64,000 nucleotides of DNA from Auanema rhodensis (taxonomy: Eukaryota; Nematoda; Chromadorea; Rhabditida; Rhabditidae), in assembly GCA_964057225.1 (NCBI GenBank), contig OZ059898.1, forward strand, positions 15,725,267-15,789,266, written 5' to 3'. Made by a program: the position numbers and the translations under genes. The notes under the pieces are model-generated. The model had not been told where the DNA came from and did not search any database. It was given only the letters and a program-made list of their open reading frames with translations. Numbering within the stretch: position 1 is the stretch's first letter; every line of letters starts with the position of its first letter. Below are positions 22,155 through 34,259 of the stretch, piece after piece.

Positions 22155-22919
22155 TGATGTTTTACTTGTGAATGCTCTAACTCAGTTTGATCAGATACTC
22201 ATAGTTGTTCTCATTTAATTCCTTAATCTCGATAAACAACGTGTAATTTTCTTTTTTATCGTAATAAAGTTTCAATTGTTCAACATCTTAGTAGGAGACA
22301 GCCCGCTGTGCTCATAAGTTGATATTGTGTTCGTTTATTGTCAAAAAAAACAAAGCAGTTATATGATTATGAACTATACTGTTTACGCCTGATTAGAAGG
22401 TTGGTATAATTGGATTTTCTATAATCTTTCACAATTCGGGCCGTGATGGTCATCATGGTAGTGCGCCGCAATATTACTAATAACCTTTTAAGGAATCCTC
22501 AATCCTTTTTGTCGAATACATCACTTGTGTTGATCAAACAGTTTAATTTATATTTAATCAGAGAAGACGAATATTTCGCACTTGTGGTTCTTAAGAAGTG
22601 ATCTCTCTTTTTCTATATAATAATCTATTTCGTCGTACACTGCAACAGTTGGCTCTTGCTTCTCTCATACTTGCTTGAACCATTGTATTCCGTGAAGCTT
22701 TATCCTACGTTCTTTATTGATTTCTCATCATTTTTGTTATATTTTCATAGCCATTGTTTTGATTATATCACTCAGTTTGAACTTTAAAAGAACTTCATTT
22801 CAGCTTAGTTCTTTCTCTTTTGGCGTTGTGATGGTTGTGCTCGCTTTTTGTTAAAGTTGTTTTTGTGATTGTGGCCAGCCTGTTTGTCTCTGTGATACTT
22901 CTCAGTTCCATTATACAGA
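22155..22919. promoter_or_regulatory. PARP 3' UTR and upstream region of the long CAP gene
   Basis: The first ~115 bp is the PARP 3' UTR with AATAAA at 22263-22268. The remaining ~650 bp is AT-rich with no gene recognised and should contain the promoter or trans-splice site of the long CAP gene. An ATACTTCTCAG acceptor-like sequence ends about 15 bp before the ATG. Confidence 0.5.
22263..22268 (+). terminator. Polyadenylation signal AATAAA of PARP gene
   Basis: Canonical hexamer 109 bases after the PARP stop codon, within a short AT-rich 3' UTR. Confidence 0.6.
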
Positions 22920-25900
22920 ATGGACTCGTTATATTTGAATACTCCTAAACCTTTTACCAAATATCCCACTGGCTATAGGCCAGTAAACTCAAGTTTAGCT
23001 GGTGCTCGTCGTTTCGGCAGTGTATCGTCGTTGAGCAATAATTACAATTTTAATGATTGCTCACCAAATCAGCAGCATCATCACTCAACGTCCTATCATC
23101 AACAGTATAGTCCCAATAACCCGAATTCTTTTGCGGAAGTGACTTCTCAGAGCAGCAAAAGCTATCGCTATGGTAGTGTTGGACCCTATGGTGAAATGCC
23201 TCAGGATAATAGCGCTCTTTCATCTAGAGCTGCTTCGCCACAGAGATACATCTTCCCACAAACACCAAATCTACTCGAAAGCTCAGTAATTCACAGTGAA
23301 GTTCCACGAACAATGACAGGTGAAGAATTTCTTGAAAAACTTCGTCGACAAAAAGAAGAAATCGAGCGTACGCTATCCAAGCCTTTGGTCTCCAGTTACA
23401 TTCAATCACCTCCTCCCTATGGATCCGAAGAGTGTTCCCCTATGATGAAGGCCAACTTTCATGTTCATGATAACATGCCAAATCACGATTCTCGCTTCTA
23501 CACTAACTCAGCTCCAACACCGTTGTTCAAAACTCGATCAGAATCAGTAATAGATTATGACAGAAAATCTTATCCACATATTTCTCCAATGAATGATCAA
23601 AAGATGTGTTCTTCATTTAATGGCCAATTTCATAATTCTGATCAATTCTCTCCTCCACAACATTTTAATCGTTTGAGTATGCCACCTCCTCCTACTCGTT
23701 CGATTGATGATCAAAATCTTCACTGTGAATCTAACTGGATGACCCATCCCCCTCCACCTATCAATATGGATCCAAAGCCACATCGGAAGGATTTCAACGG
23801 AAACTATGGAGATTCACTTTCATTTAATTTAAATGAATCGTTCAAAAATGGACAAACAATTGTTCCTATTAAGCTGGATGATGATAGAATTTTGAAGATT
23901 TATGCTCCTCAAATACAACCACAGAATGATGCTGTTTCTTCTCCTCTAAATATCAAGACTGGTCAACACACACCTGTTTCTAATCCATTGCTTCCGGCAT
24001 CTGTTCCAAGAGAAGTTAAACCATTTGAGTCAAATAGTTATCCTACTTCACCTTACGATTTACGATTTGAACCGTCATCTGATAATGGACCTACATGGAA
24101 CAGTCCGGTTTCTGCTCCAAATTCTTTTATCCAACCTCCACCTCCAAAATACCACCAGCACAACCCTCGGGCAGATTCTACAACCAGCCGATCTATGAGA
24201 GTTGGTAGTGTTCAAGATGTTAGCCGAGATAGTTATATAGCGAAGGATTATGACAGCAACAATTTCCCAGAAATACCATTAAGTGTGCGGGAAAATAACA
24301 TACCTGTCGTTTCGCAGCGAACCCGACCTTCACCATTTAATTCGCGCCTGGATGAACCTAGCAGAAGAGATTCTTTCTTTGGTCCCGTATCTTCAAAAGT
24401 ATTTCCAGGTCACAGCCGAATTAACGGCTTCATAAATGATTCTACACAAGCTTCAGCAGGAACATTCCAACAGGTGGAGCAAACACGAACATCAGCACCC
24501 AAGGAGAGATCCTTTGCTATTGTTTCCCGACCAAGCTCTCCTCCTGTTTCTGTGGAAAGCACAACACGAACGATTCCTAACCATACATTGCGCCAAAGAG
24601 ATTTTTCCCCTTCCCGAATGAACGAACGACCTTTTACCTTATCTTCACCGACACAAGAGCCCAGCTCCCCACGATCTATCAGCTTCAGCCCGACGAACTC
24701 AATTACAACAAGAAGCTTGGGTTCTCCTATGTCATGCTATGATAATGATTCTGAAACAGAACCTCAGCAGAATAAATGGAATTTGCGAAATGATAATGTT
24801 TCTCAACATCGCGCAATCCAACCTCTTGCCCAATCTACACCACAAGGAATTTTGGTAAAGAATCATGATGGATCTCGCCCACAGAAGAGAGTTGTTTTCC
24901 AATGTGATGCAGAAATGATGGATCGCTTGCGTACTGAATATGGTAAAGTTTGGAGCTTTCTAACGTAATTTAAGTTGAAACATAGGAATTGCATCTAGCC
25001 CAAGCGAAGCTCCTTCTCATGTTCAAGTTTATGAGGACATAGTCGAATCAGTTCTTGAACCTTTCTATAAGCTTTCCGATGAGATAGGAGGCGATGTTCA
25101 AGCTCTCGTAAGCGAATCTGTTTCAAGTTCTTTCATATTATGTTTTTTTCAGAAAAACAAGATTGCTTCTACTTTTGACCATTTGAAGAACTTTCTTTGG
25201 ATTGCCGCTGGAAGAACTGAACCAGCTGACAATGATGTTCAAGGTTTAGTTGCTCCAATGGTAAAACTTCTTGGAGAAATCAGTGAATTCAAGGTGTTTA
25301 TCTTCAATAGTTCTGTTTTACTTTACTCTGCTTTAGGACTCCAAGAAAGGTAGCGCAGTCTACAATCACTGTTGTGCGGTAGCAGAAGGAATACCCGCTG
25401 TTGGATGGGTTTTGATTAAGAAAACTCCCGCTGCCTACGTTAAAGATATGCTTGAAGCTTCGATGTTCTACGTCAACAAAATCCTCAAAGAATTCAAGGT
25501 TATCATATCTCCAGAATCCCGTGTACGCTGTTGTTTCAGGCCAGTGACCCTAAGCAAGCTGATTGGGCGAAAGCCTGGAAAGAAATTTTGGAATTGATGT
25601 GTACCTTTGTCCGTAAAACTCATACAACCGGCCTTGTATGGAACAGCGCACCTGTAAGTTCTTCGTGTTAAACTTCTAATCTCTTGTCTCAACAGGGAAG
25701 CGTTCCACCAAGTGGTTCTGCCGCTCCCGCTAAGAGTGGTCCACCACCTCCACCTGCAGGAGGACCTCCTCCACCTCCTCCTCCACCACCAACAAGTATG
25801 CTCTTCTTGTATAAGCTCTAAATTCTGACTTGGTTTCAGATCTGATGGCCGGAATTTCTTCGGGTCCCAGACCAGTCAACGGGAAGGTCGGAAGAAATGC

Positions 25901-26771
25901 TTTGTTCGCTGAAATTAACAAGGGTGAAAACATTACTGCAAACTTGAAGAAGGTTCATGCCGATATGCAAAATCATAAAAATTCTAATACAAATGCTTCG
26001 GTGAGTTTAAAGTTCATTCTTTCTAATAGAACTATTTATGTAGTCATATGCCTCGGTTAAACATACAGGAGGACTGAACGGGCATGTAGCGTCCAAAGTG
26101 TCTGGTTCACGGACACCTAAAATTGAACTTCATGATGGCAAGCAATGGAACATTGTAAGTTGTTGAGTAGTTTTGAACGAATCTTATGAGATTTTGTAGG
26201 AATATCAAGTGAACAACAGAAATATTGTAATCAATATTGATGATAAGAAACAAACTATGTATGTTTTTAAATGCGAAAATTGCGTTATTCAGGTATTTTT
26301 TCATAGAAAGTTTCAAAAAATATATTTCTCTTCTTTAGGTTAAAGGAAAATTGAATTCCATAACTTTGGATGGATGTAAGAAGACTTCAATTGTCTTTGA
26401 TGCTCTTGTAGCCCAATGTGAAACTATTAACTGTCAAAGTGTCCAGATTCAGGTTCGAACTCATCGAGGTTTCGCTGAACCTTTTAATCCTTCTGTTTCT
26501 AGACTATGGGAGAGATGCCAACTCTTTCAATCCAGAAAACGGATGGATGCCAAGTGTACTTGAGCGAAGCTTCCCTCGGAGCTGAGATTGTTACTAGTAA
26601 ATCCAGCGAAATGAACATTCTCATCCCTGGAGCTGACGGCGAATTCGTAAGCATTGAAAAGCAAAAACGTTGATAAAAATTTGTTTTCAGAATGAATTAG
26701 CCGTACCTGAGCAGTTCAAGACGGTTATTGAGCGGGGAAAACTCGTAACTGTCGCCTCTGACATAATTTAA
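22920..26771 (+). CDS. CAP: Adenylyl cyclase-associated protein, copy 1, with a 674-residue N-terminal extension (12 exons)
   Basis: Exon 1 (22920-24942) is a single 2 kb open exon. It splices in phase 1 over a 43 bp intron to 24986, then exons 25153-25293, 25337-25498, 25540-25653, 25696-25795, 25840-26000, 26044-26154, 26200-26292, 26339-26452, 26503-26646 and 26691-26771; about 1,121 residues. The extension is disordered and rich in Ser, Pro, Asn and Gln, with several PPPP clusters and a short helical segment ([19 protein letters not shown]). The CAP part is full length: helical folded domain ([18 protein letters not shown]), polyproline, a WH2 motif ([19 protein letters not shown]) and the C-terminal beta-solenoid CARP domain. 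CAP recharges actin monomers with ATP and speeds cofilin-driven turnover. The usual N-terminal oligomerisation helix of CAP is absent from this first exon. A separate promoter may also produce a short form. Confidence 0.85.
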
Positions 26772-26992
26772 TTTAAAATTGCAAACCTCGCATGATATTT
26801 TCGTTTCTAGCTTTTCGAATTTTGTAAAAATGTCCTTTTTCGGAATGTTAATGCTCAACAATACGAGTTTTCATCGTTGCAAGCTTTTATTGTGTGAATA
26901 TATTTATTATTTCACGTGGTTTGAATTTGGATTCTTGTGTCTTGTCATAATCTCAATTATACTGAAAATATGCAATAATCCTTAATAAATTC
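24986..26992 (+). repeat. CAP duplication unit, copy 1
   Basis: The segment is repeated at 30288-32296. Two tracts are almost identical by eye: 25049-25861 with 30351-31163, and 26128-26992 with 31432-32296. I counted about four mismatches in each. Identity includes introns and the 3' UTR as far as the AATAAA. The intervening 25862-26127 is strongly diverged in both coding and intron sequence. Confidence 0.9.
26984..26989 (+). terminator. Polyadenylation signal AATAAA of CAP copy 1
   Basis: Canonical hexamer 212 bases after the stop and repeated at the equivalent place in copy 2 (32288-32293). The similarity between the two copies ends within a few bases after it. Confidence 0.6.
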
Positions 26993-27231
26993 ATTAAAAT
27001 TTATTATCGCCGAATACAATCACGTGTATATTTTTTAAATTGTGGAAAAAAGTTTTGATTGTATATTTACTACTTCAACAAAACCATTTACTCCTTGAGT
27101 CTGTTTGTTTTAAAAGTAATAAAATTTATAAAATAACTCTTTCTTTGTTACAATTCATCACTCTTTCAACATTTTTTTCGTAAATCGTGTAACACTAATT
27201 ATCAAACGTTTAATTTGAGCTCTTCAAAATA

Positions 27232-27246
27232 TTCACGTAACGTGAA
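27232..27246. promoter_or_regulatory. TTCACGTAACGTGAA inverted repeat
   Basis: Perfect 7-bp inverted repeat around one central base, in the region upstream of CAP copy 2. It resembles other TTCACGTGAA palindromes in the window and could be a binding site for a dimeric factor such as a bHLH or bZIP protein. Function is inferred only from symmetry. Confidence 0.35.
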
Positions 27247-29312
27247 ACAGATTTTATTGCAAATATTGTTGTTGCGAAGAACGGTTGGTTTCTTTTTCAC
27301 CGAAAATTCCTTGCTTTCCATCGGTATCTGTTGTGTTTTTCAATTTCTCCGATTCCCCAATAGTTGTATAATTGTAGAACATCTGTAGTTTCTGGTTATT
27401 TTATATTGATTACACAAAAATCCAATTTTTACAGTCTTGTATTAGGCGGAGGTCAAACATTAATTTCAGCGAATGTGTTTTTGAGCTGACCTGCATAAGC
27501 TGAGAAAGACAGGTAGAAGATACTAATAACTTTATTAACTGCTGTTCATTGTCCTGCATGTGTCATTAGAAACGGGAGAAGAAAGTTTGAACAATGTGTT
27601 TGAACATATGGAGAAAAACGTCGAGGTGTTCAAGTTGAGGACGAAAGACGGCTGTCGATCATTATGCACCGTATCGATCGATGATTTGTCGACCCTCGAC
27701 CTCCCCCACAGCGCGTCATCTATCTAAGCTCACAGCTGTCTCTAGAACTATATATCAGTTGCTCATTGATCTTTCTTTTACTTCGACAACATCTGAACAG
27801 TTCCCACCCAGCCTCCCCCGTTGTATCAATTTTTCTTAATACATTGTTAATCCACAGTTTAGTCGCATATAGGTGGCTATTGGAATCAATTGTAGGCAGT
27901 GCTTCTCTTTTTTGTTTTTAATTTATTATTTTATTTACAAATATTCACTTGTTTTTTTGTCATCTTTTTCAATTATCTTCTTATTTCTATAACAATTATC
28001 TTTTTTTCTCGAAATGATCTTAAAATTGAGAATAGATCATCCCGCATCTATGAACAGACAATATCTACATGTTCACAAAGCGTTTACCTATTATATCATC
28101 TATATTGTTCATTTGTCAGTTCAAGTGTTGAATTCATCTAACGGTTATAACATCAGATTTTCTATTTCATTATTAAAATCAGTTTTCTTTTTAAATTTTT
28201 TTCTCAAATCCTGTCCTCTCTGAGTTGTCATAATCCTGATTTTAGTGTTATTATCTCGACTTAGTGTATGGTGTTCTTATTGATAAAAGTTAAATCTTGT
28301 TGTTTGTCTTCATCATGACAAATGCTTGAGCCAAAGATTGTGTATATCAAGATACTTAACATCGATCACATGGGCCGACTGATAATTGTCAATTATCATC
28401 AACAGAATTTGAAACTGACTTCAATTTGTAAACCAACCTATTCGCAATACCAATTTCCTTTGAAGATTGATATTAAGGATAATTCCTGCTCAAGTGGAGT
28501 GGTATCTCCAATTTCAAGCTTTTCCATAATTTGCTCTATTGGAGTGCTTGAATGTTTCTTCTGCGACTGCTATTTTCGAACAAACGGTGATAATTTGAAC
28601 CGTTTGTTAAATATTTGTATTGATGAAAATTTCTTATACCTGTAACAAAAAGTTTCATTGGCTATTTTTATCAGGTAGAAATCTATATAAGTGTGCCATT
28701 AGGAGTACAATCTGCTATCTCTCCATGTTGAGACTTTTTTCTCTTCTCTCTTAGTGTTCTGTTACCTATCTCTATCTTTCTGGTTTTTTTAGACATTCAT
28801 AATGCGCATTCTATGAGTCAACAACCGATCGAGAGATTTTTCATCGTTTCTTTAGTGTTAATGACGGTTGCATAAATGTTGACTGAGCTTCGCGTTTCTG
28901 TTTTTGGTATTGAAGATTATGTTATACTTCTTCATATTCGGCTTCTCAGTTTGTTATGTTCTACAAAGCCTACTTTCTCATCACTTATGCTGTAATTGTT
29001 GCGTTCAATTACCAGTGAAACCAGACTATGCCCACCTTGTAATACATATACGTCTTTCTTTATTCCGAGTAAACCTCTGCATATCCCATGCCTCGTTATG
29101 AACTATATACTCTGTTGCAAATATTCTAAATCACCTTCAATAATTTCAACTCCAATACGTGCATATGATGATAATATTGTTTATTCGATTCGACATGTGA
29201 GTGTTCATGAAAACACCTGAGAAAGCTTCAAATTAATGTTTCATATCTGGAACGCTTTAGAGCATTTCCTACTTTAATGTCTGAAACCTAATTCTTTCAG
29301 AACGAGTCAAAT

Positions 29313-32075
29313 ATGGATGATAAGATGGAAAAACTTTTACAAAGGCTCGAAATCGCCACCAGCAAGTTAGAAAACTTGACTAGCCAAAAGCCTCCACTTG
29401 CTCCCAAGCCAGCAGGTATGGCTGGTGCTGGTTCTGCCGGTAAGTTTTTCTTTTTCCCCAAACTTTGTCTCCCAAAACAGTATTGCCTGTGTTTTCATTT
29501 TGTAATCTTGAATTTTTCTAATGTTTCTTTTAATATATTGATGACGTAAAAGAAACGCATTCCTTTCTCTTGTGAATCATGTCAATTTCGTGTCGACAGT
29601 ACCAAATCTGTCCTCACTCTTAACATGTCTCTGCGGAAGCGGATTATTAGTAAAGATCGCCTGCTTACAAGGTTACCAACGTTCCGGTTACCGAGTAAGT
29701 TCAATCTTTGTTATTTGGAATTTATTTGTCTGCGGATTTTGTGGGCAATGATGATTAGTAGTTTTGGTTGGTCGAGGTCCTTTTAATATGGAACTTCGAT
29801 CTAGTTTCTTGTTTGTTTTTGAACGTTGTTTGGAATTAGGCAACATTCACTCATTTTGACCATCTCTTCTAACTCCTCGCTCCGTTTTATACAATGTGTG
29901 AGACGATACACGGTGTCTCTCAGCACCTAGAACTAAGGCGAGTGCCTGAAAAATGTGTCGAACTTATATTTACGTCCTCTGCCACTCTAAATCTTAAAAT
30001 TAAAAAAATACCAAAGCTAGTTGTTAGGAATTGTAAGTTATACTCCCTAATTTGAATGTTTGAGAATGTACTCGTATTCTTGAAAGTTTCATTTTTGATT
30101 GCTCGACATTAGTAGCGTTTTCCAATATTCTTTCGAAATATTTATTCTGTTTTTTTAGAAGAAACGGCGATTTCTAGACTTTTCTTTTTCACCTAGATTT
30201 AAATTTTCAATAAAATATCCGTTTACCTTTTCAAACAAACAAATATGCTAAAATTAGAAAAATTAATTTCAAGCTCAAGTAATTCAGGTGTTGCTGCAAG
30301 CTCAGGAGATGCTCCTGCTCATGTTCAAGCTTATGAGCAGTCAATGGAGGCAGTTCTTGAACCTTTCTATAAGCTTTCCGATGAGATAGGAGGCGATGTT
30401 CAAGCTCTCGTAAGCGAATCTGTTTCAAGTTCTTTCATATTATGTTTTTTTCAGAAAAACAAAATTGCTTCTACTTTTGACCATTTGAAGAACTTTCTTT
30501 GGATTGCCGCTGGAAGAACTGAACCAGCTGACAATGATGTTCAAGGTTTAGTTGCTCCAATGGTAAAACTTCTTGGAGAAATCAGTGAATTCAAGGTGTT
30601 TATCTTCAATAGTTCTGTTTTACTTTACTCTGCTTTAGGACTCCAAGAAAGGTAGCGCAGTCTACAATCACTGTTGTGCGGTAGCAGAAGGAATACCCGC
30701 TGTTGGATGGGTTTTGATTAAGAAAACTCCCGCTGCCTACGTTAAAGATATGCTTGAAGCTTCGATGTTCTACGTCAACAAAATCCTCAAAGAATTCAAG
30801 GTTATCATATCTCCAGAATCCCGTGTACGCTGTTGTTTCAGGCCAGTGACCCTAAGCAAGCTGATTGGGCGAAAGCCTGGAAAGAAATTTTGGAATTGAT
30901 GTGTACCTTTGTCCGTAAAACTCATACAACCGGCCTTGTATGGAACAGCGCACCTGTAAGTTCTTCGTGTTAAACTTCTAATCTCTTGTCTCAACAGGGA
31001 AGCGTTCCACCAAGTGGTTCTGCCGCTCCCGCTAAGAGTGGCCCACCACCTCCACCTGCAGGAGGACCTCCTCCACCTCCTCCTCCACCACCAACAAGTA
31101 TGTTCTTCTTGTATAAGCTCTAAATTCTGACTTGGTTTCAGATCTTATGGCCGGAATTTCTTCCAGTTCGGCCCCTAGTGATGATAAGTCTGGTAGAGAT
31201 GCTTTGTTCGCTGCAATTAACAAGGGTGAAAACATTACTTCGGGTTTGAAGAAAGTAACCGCTGATATGCAGACTCACAAGAATCCAAATCTACGTTCTT
31301 CGGTAAAGTTATTAAGTGCCTATTGTTATTAACTTAGTATTTAGTCTACCGTTTCTGGAGCTATCGGATCTTCTGCCGCGAAGGCTGCCCCCGCTGCTGC
31401 TAAGCCTGTCGTTCGGCCACCAAAGATGGAGCTTCATGATGGCAAGCAATGGAACATTGTAAGTTGTTGAGTAGTTTTGAACGAATCTTATGAGATTTTG
31501 TAGGAATATCAAGTGAACAACAGAAATATTGTAATCAATATTGATGATAAGAAACAAACTATGTATGTTTTTAAATGCGAAAATTGCGTTATTCAGGTAT
31601 TTTTTCATAGAAAGTTTCAAAAAATATATTTCTCTTCTTTAGGTTAAAGGAAAATTGAATTCCATAACTTTGGATGGATGTAAGAAGACTTCAATTGTCT
31701 TTGATGCTCTTGTAGCCCAATGTGAAACTATTAACTGTCAAAGTGTCCAGATTCAGGTTCGAACTCATCGAGGTTTCGCTGAACCTTTTAATCCGCCTGT
31801 TTCTAGACTATGGGAGAGATGCCAACTCTTTCAATCCAGAAAACGGATGGATGCCAAGTGTACTTGAGCGAAGCTTCCCTCGGAGCTGAGATTGTTACCA
31901 GTAAATCCAGCGAAATGAACATTCTCATCCCTGGAGCTGACGGCGAATTCGTAAGCATTGAAAAGCAAAAACGTTGATAAAAATTTGTTTTCAGAATGAA
32001 TTAGCCGTACCTGAGCAGTTCAAGACGGTTATTAAGCGGGGAAAACTCGTAACTGTCGCCTCTGACATAATTTAA
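29313..32075 (+). CDS. CAP: Adenylyl cyclase-associated protein, copy 2, standard form (12 exons)
   Basis: Exon 1 (29313-29439) encodes [20 protein letters not shown], the classic CAP N-terminal oligomerisation helix. After a long first intron, exons 30288-30409, 30455-30595, 30639-30800, 30842-30955, 30998-31097, 31142-31302, 31345-31458, 31504-31596, 31643-31756, 31807-31950 and 31995-32075 give about 490 residues, normal for animal CAP. Domains are coiled coil, helical folded domain, polyproline, WH2 ([19 protein letters not shown]) and CARP. It differs from copy 1 mainly in the first residues of exon 2 and in the WH2-containing exon 7 (about 17 of 54 residues). The following linker exon 8 also differs strongly. 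Elsewhere I see one amino-acid difference (TVIKRGK here, TVIERGK in copy 1). This is probably the housekeeping actin-recycling CAP. Confidence 0.94.
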
Positions 32076-32296
32076 TTTAAAATTGCAAACCTCGCATGAT
32101 ATTTTCGTTTCTAGCTTTTCGAATTTTGTAAAAATGTCCTTTTTCGGAATGTTAATGCTCAACAATACGAGTTTTCATCGTTGCAAGCTTTTATTGTGTG
32201 AATATATTTATTATTTCACGTGGTTTGAATTTGGATTCTTGTGTCTTGTCATAATCTCAATTATACTGAAAATATGCAATAATCCTTAATAAATTC
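30288..32296 (+). repeat. CAP duplication unit, copy 2
   Basis: Direct tandem partner of 24986-26992. The coordinate offset is 5,302 in the left tract and 5,304 in the right tract, so almost no indels occurred inside either tract. The left junction lies inside exon 2 and the right junction just past the AATAAA of the 3' UTR. Confidence 0.9.
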
Positions 32297-32400
32297 GTCC
32301 TTACAATATGTTATTTGATTCTAAGTTTTTTCTTTTTCATATATAGTGAACTCATGGAAGTGAATTCATTGTGCTAGTTTAGTTAGCAATCATCATAGGA

Positions 32401-34259
32401 ATGAAATCTAACGGACAATTACTAGCAGCATCTAAAATTTCAATTATTCTGAAGGAAATCCTAAACAAAATTTGCTGCTTGAATGATGCTTCTAAACAAA
32501 ATGGTAATGTGTATATCTGGATACTGAATTTGCGTTGGTGGTTCAGGATCAACGGAGTTTTATGAATACCTTTCTTCAATGGCTGCTCTGATAGGAGATG
32601 AAATTGTTATAAACGGTTTATCAATTGTTGAATCATATGGTGTCTCGTTACATTATGATGAAAGTAATCCCGGGATGATGGTTTCTTATATTTGTTTTCA
32701 ATAGACTCATGTTAATGTTTGTAGAAGAAAGATCCAAACGAAATTGAAAAAAGCGAAGTTACACATTCCATGGTTTGATTGTTATAACACATTTGTTTCA
32801 CATTCTTATACTAGGAAGATAATGTTGATCCATTGGCATTAGATCAATTGCTTCAAGATGATAATGAGGGTATGCTTCAATGTTCTAAATATGTATTCTT
32901 CTCTTAAGTTTCATTTGGATAATAGCTCAATTCATATGCAACCGCTCATTCGTAATATGCGATTTGAAATAAAAATCGTTTTACAGATTATGCTAATGAT
33001 GTATTTGAACATTTAACTGAGGATAAACCAAATATATCTGTTTTGAATATGGTAAACTCTTAGAGCACTCATATTTAAAATCTGTATTTGGTGTTACTAT
33101 AGAATAGTTCCCAAATCTCTAATCCTCGAAAAGATAGTAATGACAGTACGGATCTATTCTCCGATACTGGTAATCAGGTAGTTACAAATTAGATCTTTGA
33201 AGTTTGTTAGATATATTTATAGTCTCTGGAATATAAAGATGAAACATCAATCAAATTAGAATCTACTGATGATTTACCAAAAGAAATGTCTGATTATCAT
33301 TCTGATGCATTAGCATTCTACGAAGTTGATCATATGAGAAGAGAAACACAGTATTTTATTTTATTTTTTCAGGTGATTTATAGCCCGTATACACAAAACA
33401 CATGTTATATTATGCCAGATGTTAACTATTGCTGCTGTAATCGTTTCCAGGCAAGTCTTAAATGGCACTTCTGATGTTGTCTTTTTATTGTTTTCTTTCA
33501 TTCTTCACTCTTCTACCTTTCAGATTTTATTTCTTTTAACTCTTCTCATCTTCTTCTTTTTTTCAGAAAAATGTCGTAGAAGATGAAATTGAATATACTT
33601 GTTCTCATATAGTTGCAACATGGCTAGCTAAAGCTCTGAATAATATACGATACATTCCTGAAAAACCTGAAGCTCTTCATATTATTTCTCGTTCTTTTAT
33701 TGAAATGGTCAACGAATTCCACTAGTCATGATATATCTATCTATATATATATATATATATTAGGATCTTTTCTGCTCCGAGTAGACTTCAATAATCTTCA
33801 GTTTCAAGAATAGAATTTTTATTTGTTTTACTTGTGACGTAAATTCCAATTAAAGTCTTGCGATATTTTTTCTTGAACACGAAATTAACAAAAAATAGCT
33901 TAATCAGTAGCTCCCTTCTAAATTTAAATATTGTTTTGATTTCGAAAATTTTTAGAAATTATGTATTTCGTGTTATCGGTTCTACGCTTTTGATGAAGAA
34001 ATGCTAAAAAATCTTTTTTTGACAGCCTGTTAATAGCATGTCCGCCTACGCACAACGGATCTTTTCATTACAACTAGCAACCGAAAACTTTGGTGTTCTG
34101 GATGATAGAAAGTCAAAATGCCTTCTGGATGTCTGTTCATGTGACTCAAACATCAAAGTGACGTTTACTTTTTGAAAAATTTCATTTTCTTTTCAGGTGT
34201 TGAAGTTGATCCCACTTTTCAATATTCTTAAAAAAAGAAATATAGGGTATAGAGAGTGA
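32401..34259 (+). CDS. Unrecognised acidic protein (about 9-10 exons, 3' end uncertain)
   Basis: Splicing 32401-32503, 32547-32680, 32725-32772, 32815-32869, 32987-33051, 33103-33177, 33223-33372 and 33567 onward keeps one frame open. The N-terminal half has a predicted helical segment (ISIILKEILNKI) and an FYEYLSSMAALIGDEIVI stretch. The middle is acidic, Ser/Asp-rich and disordered. The end contains TCSHIVATWLAKALNNI. It can stop at 33723-33725. Alternatively it can splice at 33707 (GAAATG|GTCAAC) to 34026-34157 and 34197-34259, adding a coherent tail with SAYAQRIFSLQLATENFGVLDDRK. No known domain was recognised. Several donors (GTTTCT, GTTTGA) are weak, so some exon borders may be wrong. 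Confidence 0.5.
33738..33760. repeat. (TA)n microsatellite
   Basis: Pure TA dinucleotide run just after the first possible stop codon of the acidic-protein gene. Confidence 0.8.

Larger units (their letters stand above)
26772..29312. promoter_or_regulatory. Region between the two CAP genes, with copy 2 promoter
   Basis: The first ~220 bp is the 3' UTR of copy 1, ending with AATAAA at 26984-26989; it is shared with copy 2. The remainder is unique AT-rich sequence with no recognised gene. It contains the inverted repeat TTCACGTAACGTGAA at 27232-27246, a CAGCTG E-box at 27733-27738 and a TATATA-like element near 27750. A TTCTTTCAG acceptor-like sequence precedes the copy 2 ATG by 12 bases. Short hydrophobic open frames in this interval look like chance. 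Confidence 0.5.

Noticed and set aside
26453-26502. GGTTCGAACTC resembling a tRNA T-loop
   Set aside because: It lies in a CAP intron, is repeated only because of the duplication, and no cloverleaf can be formed around it.
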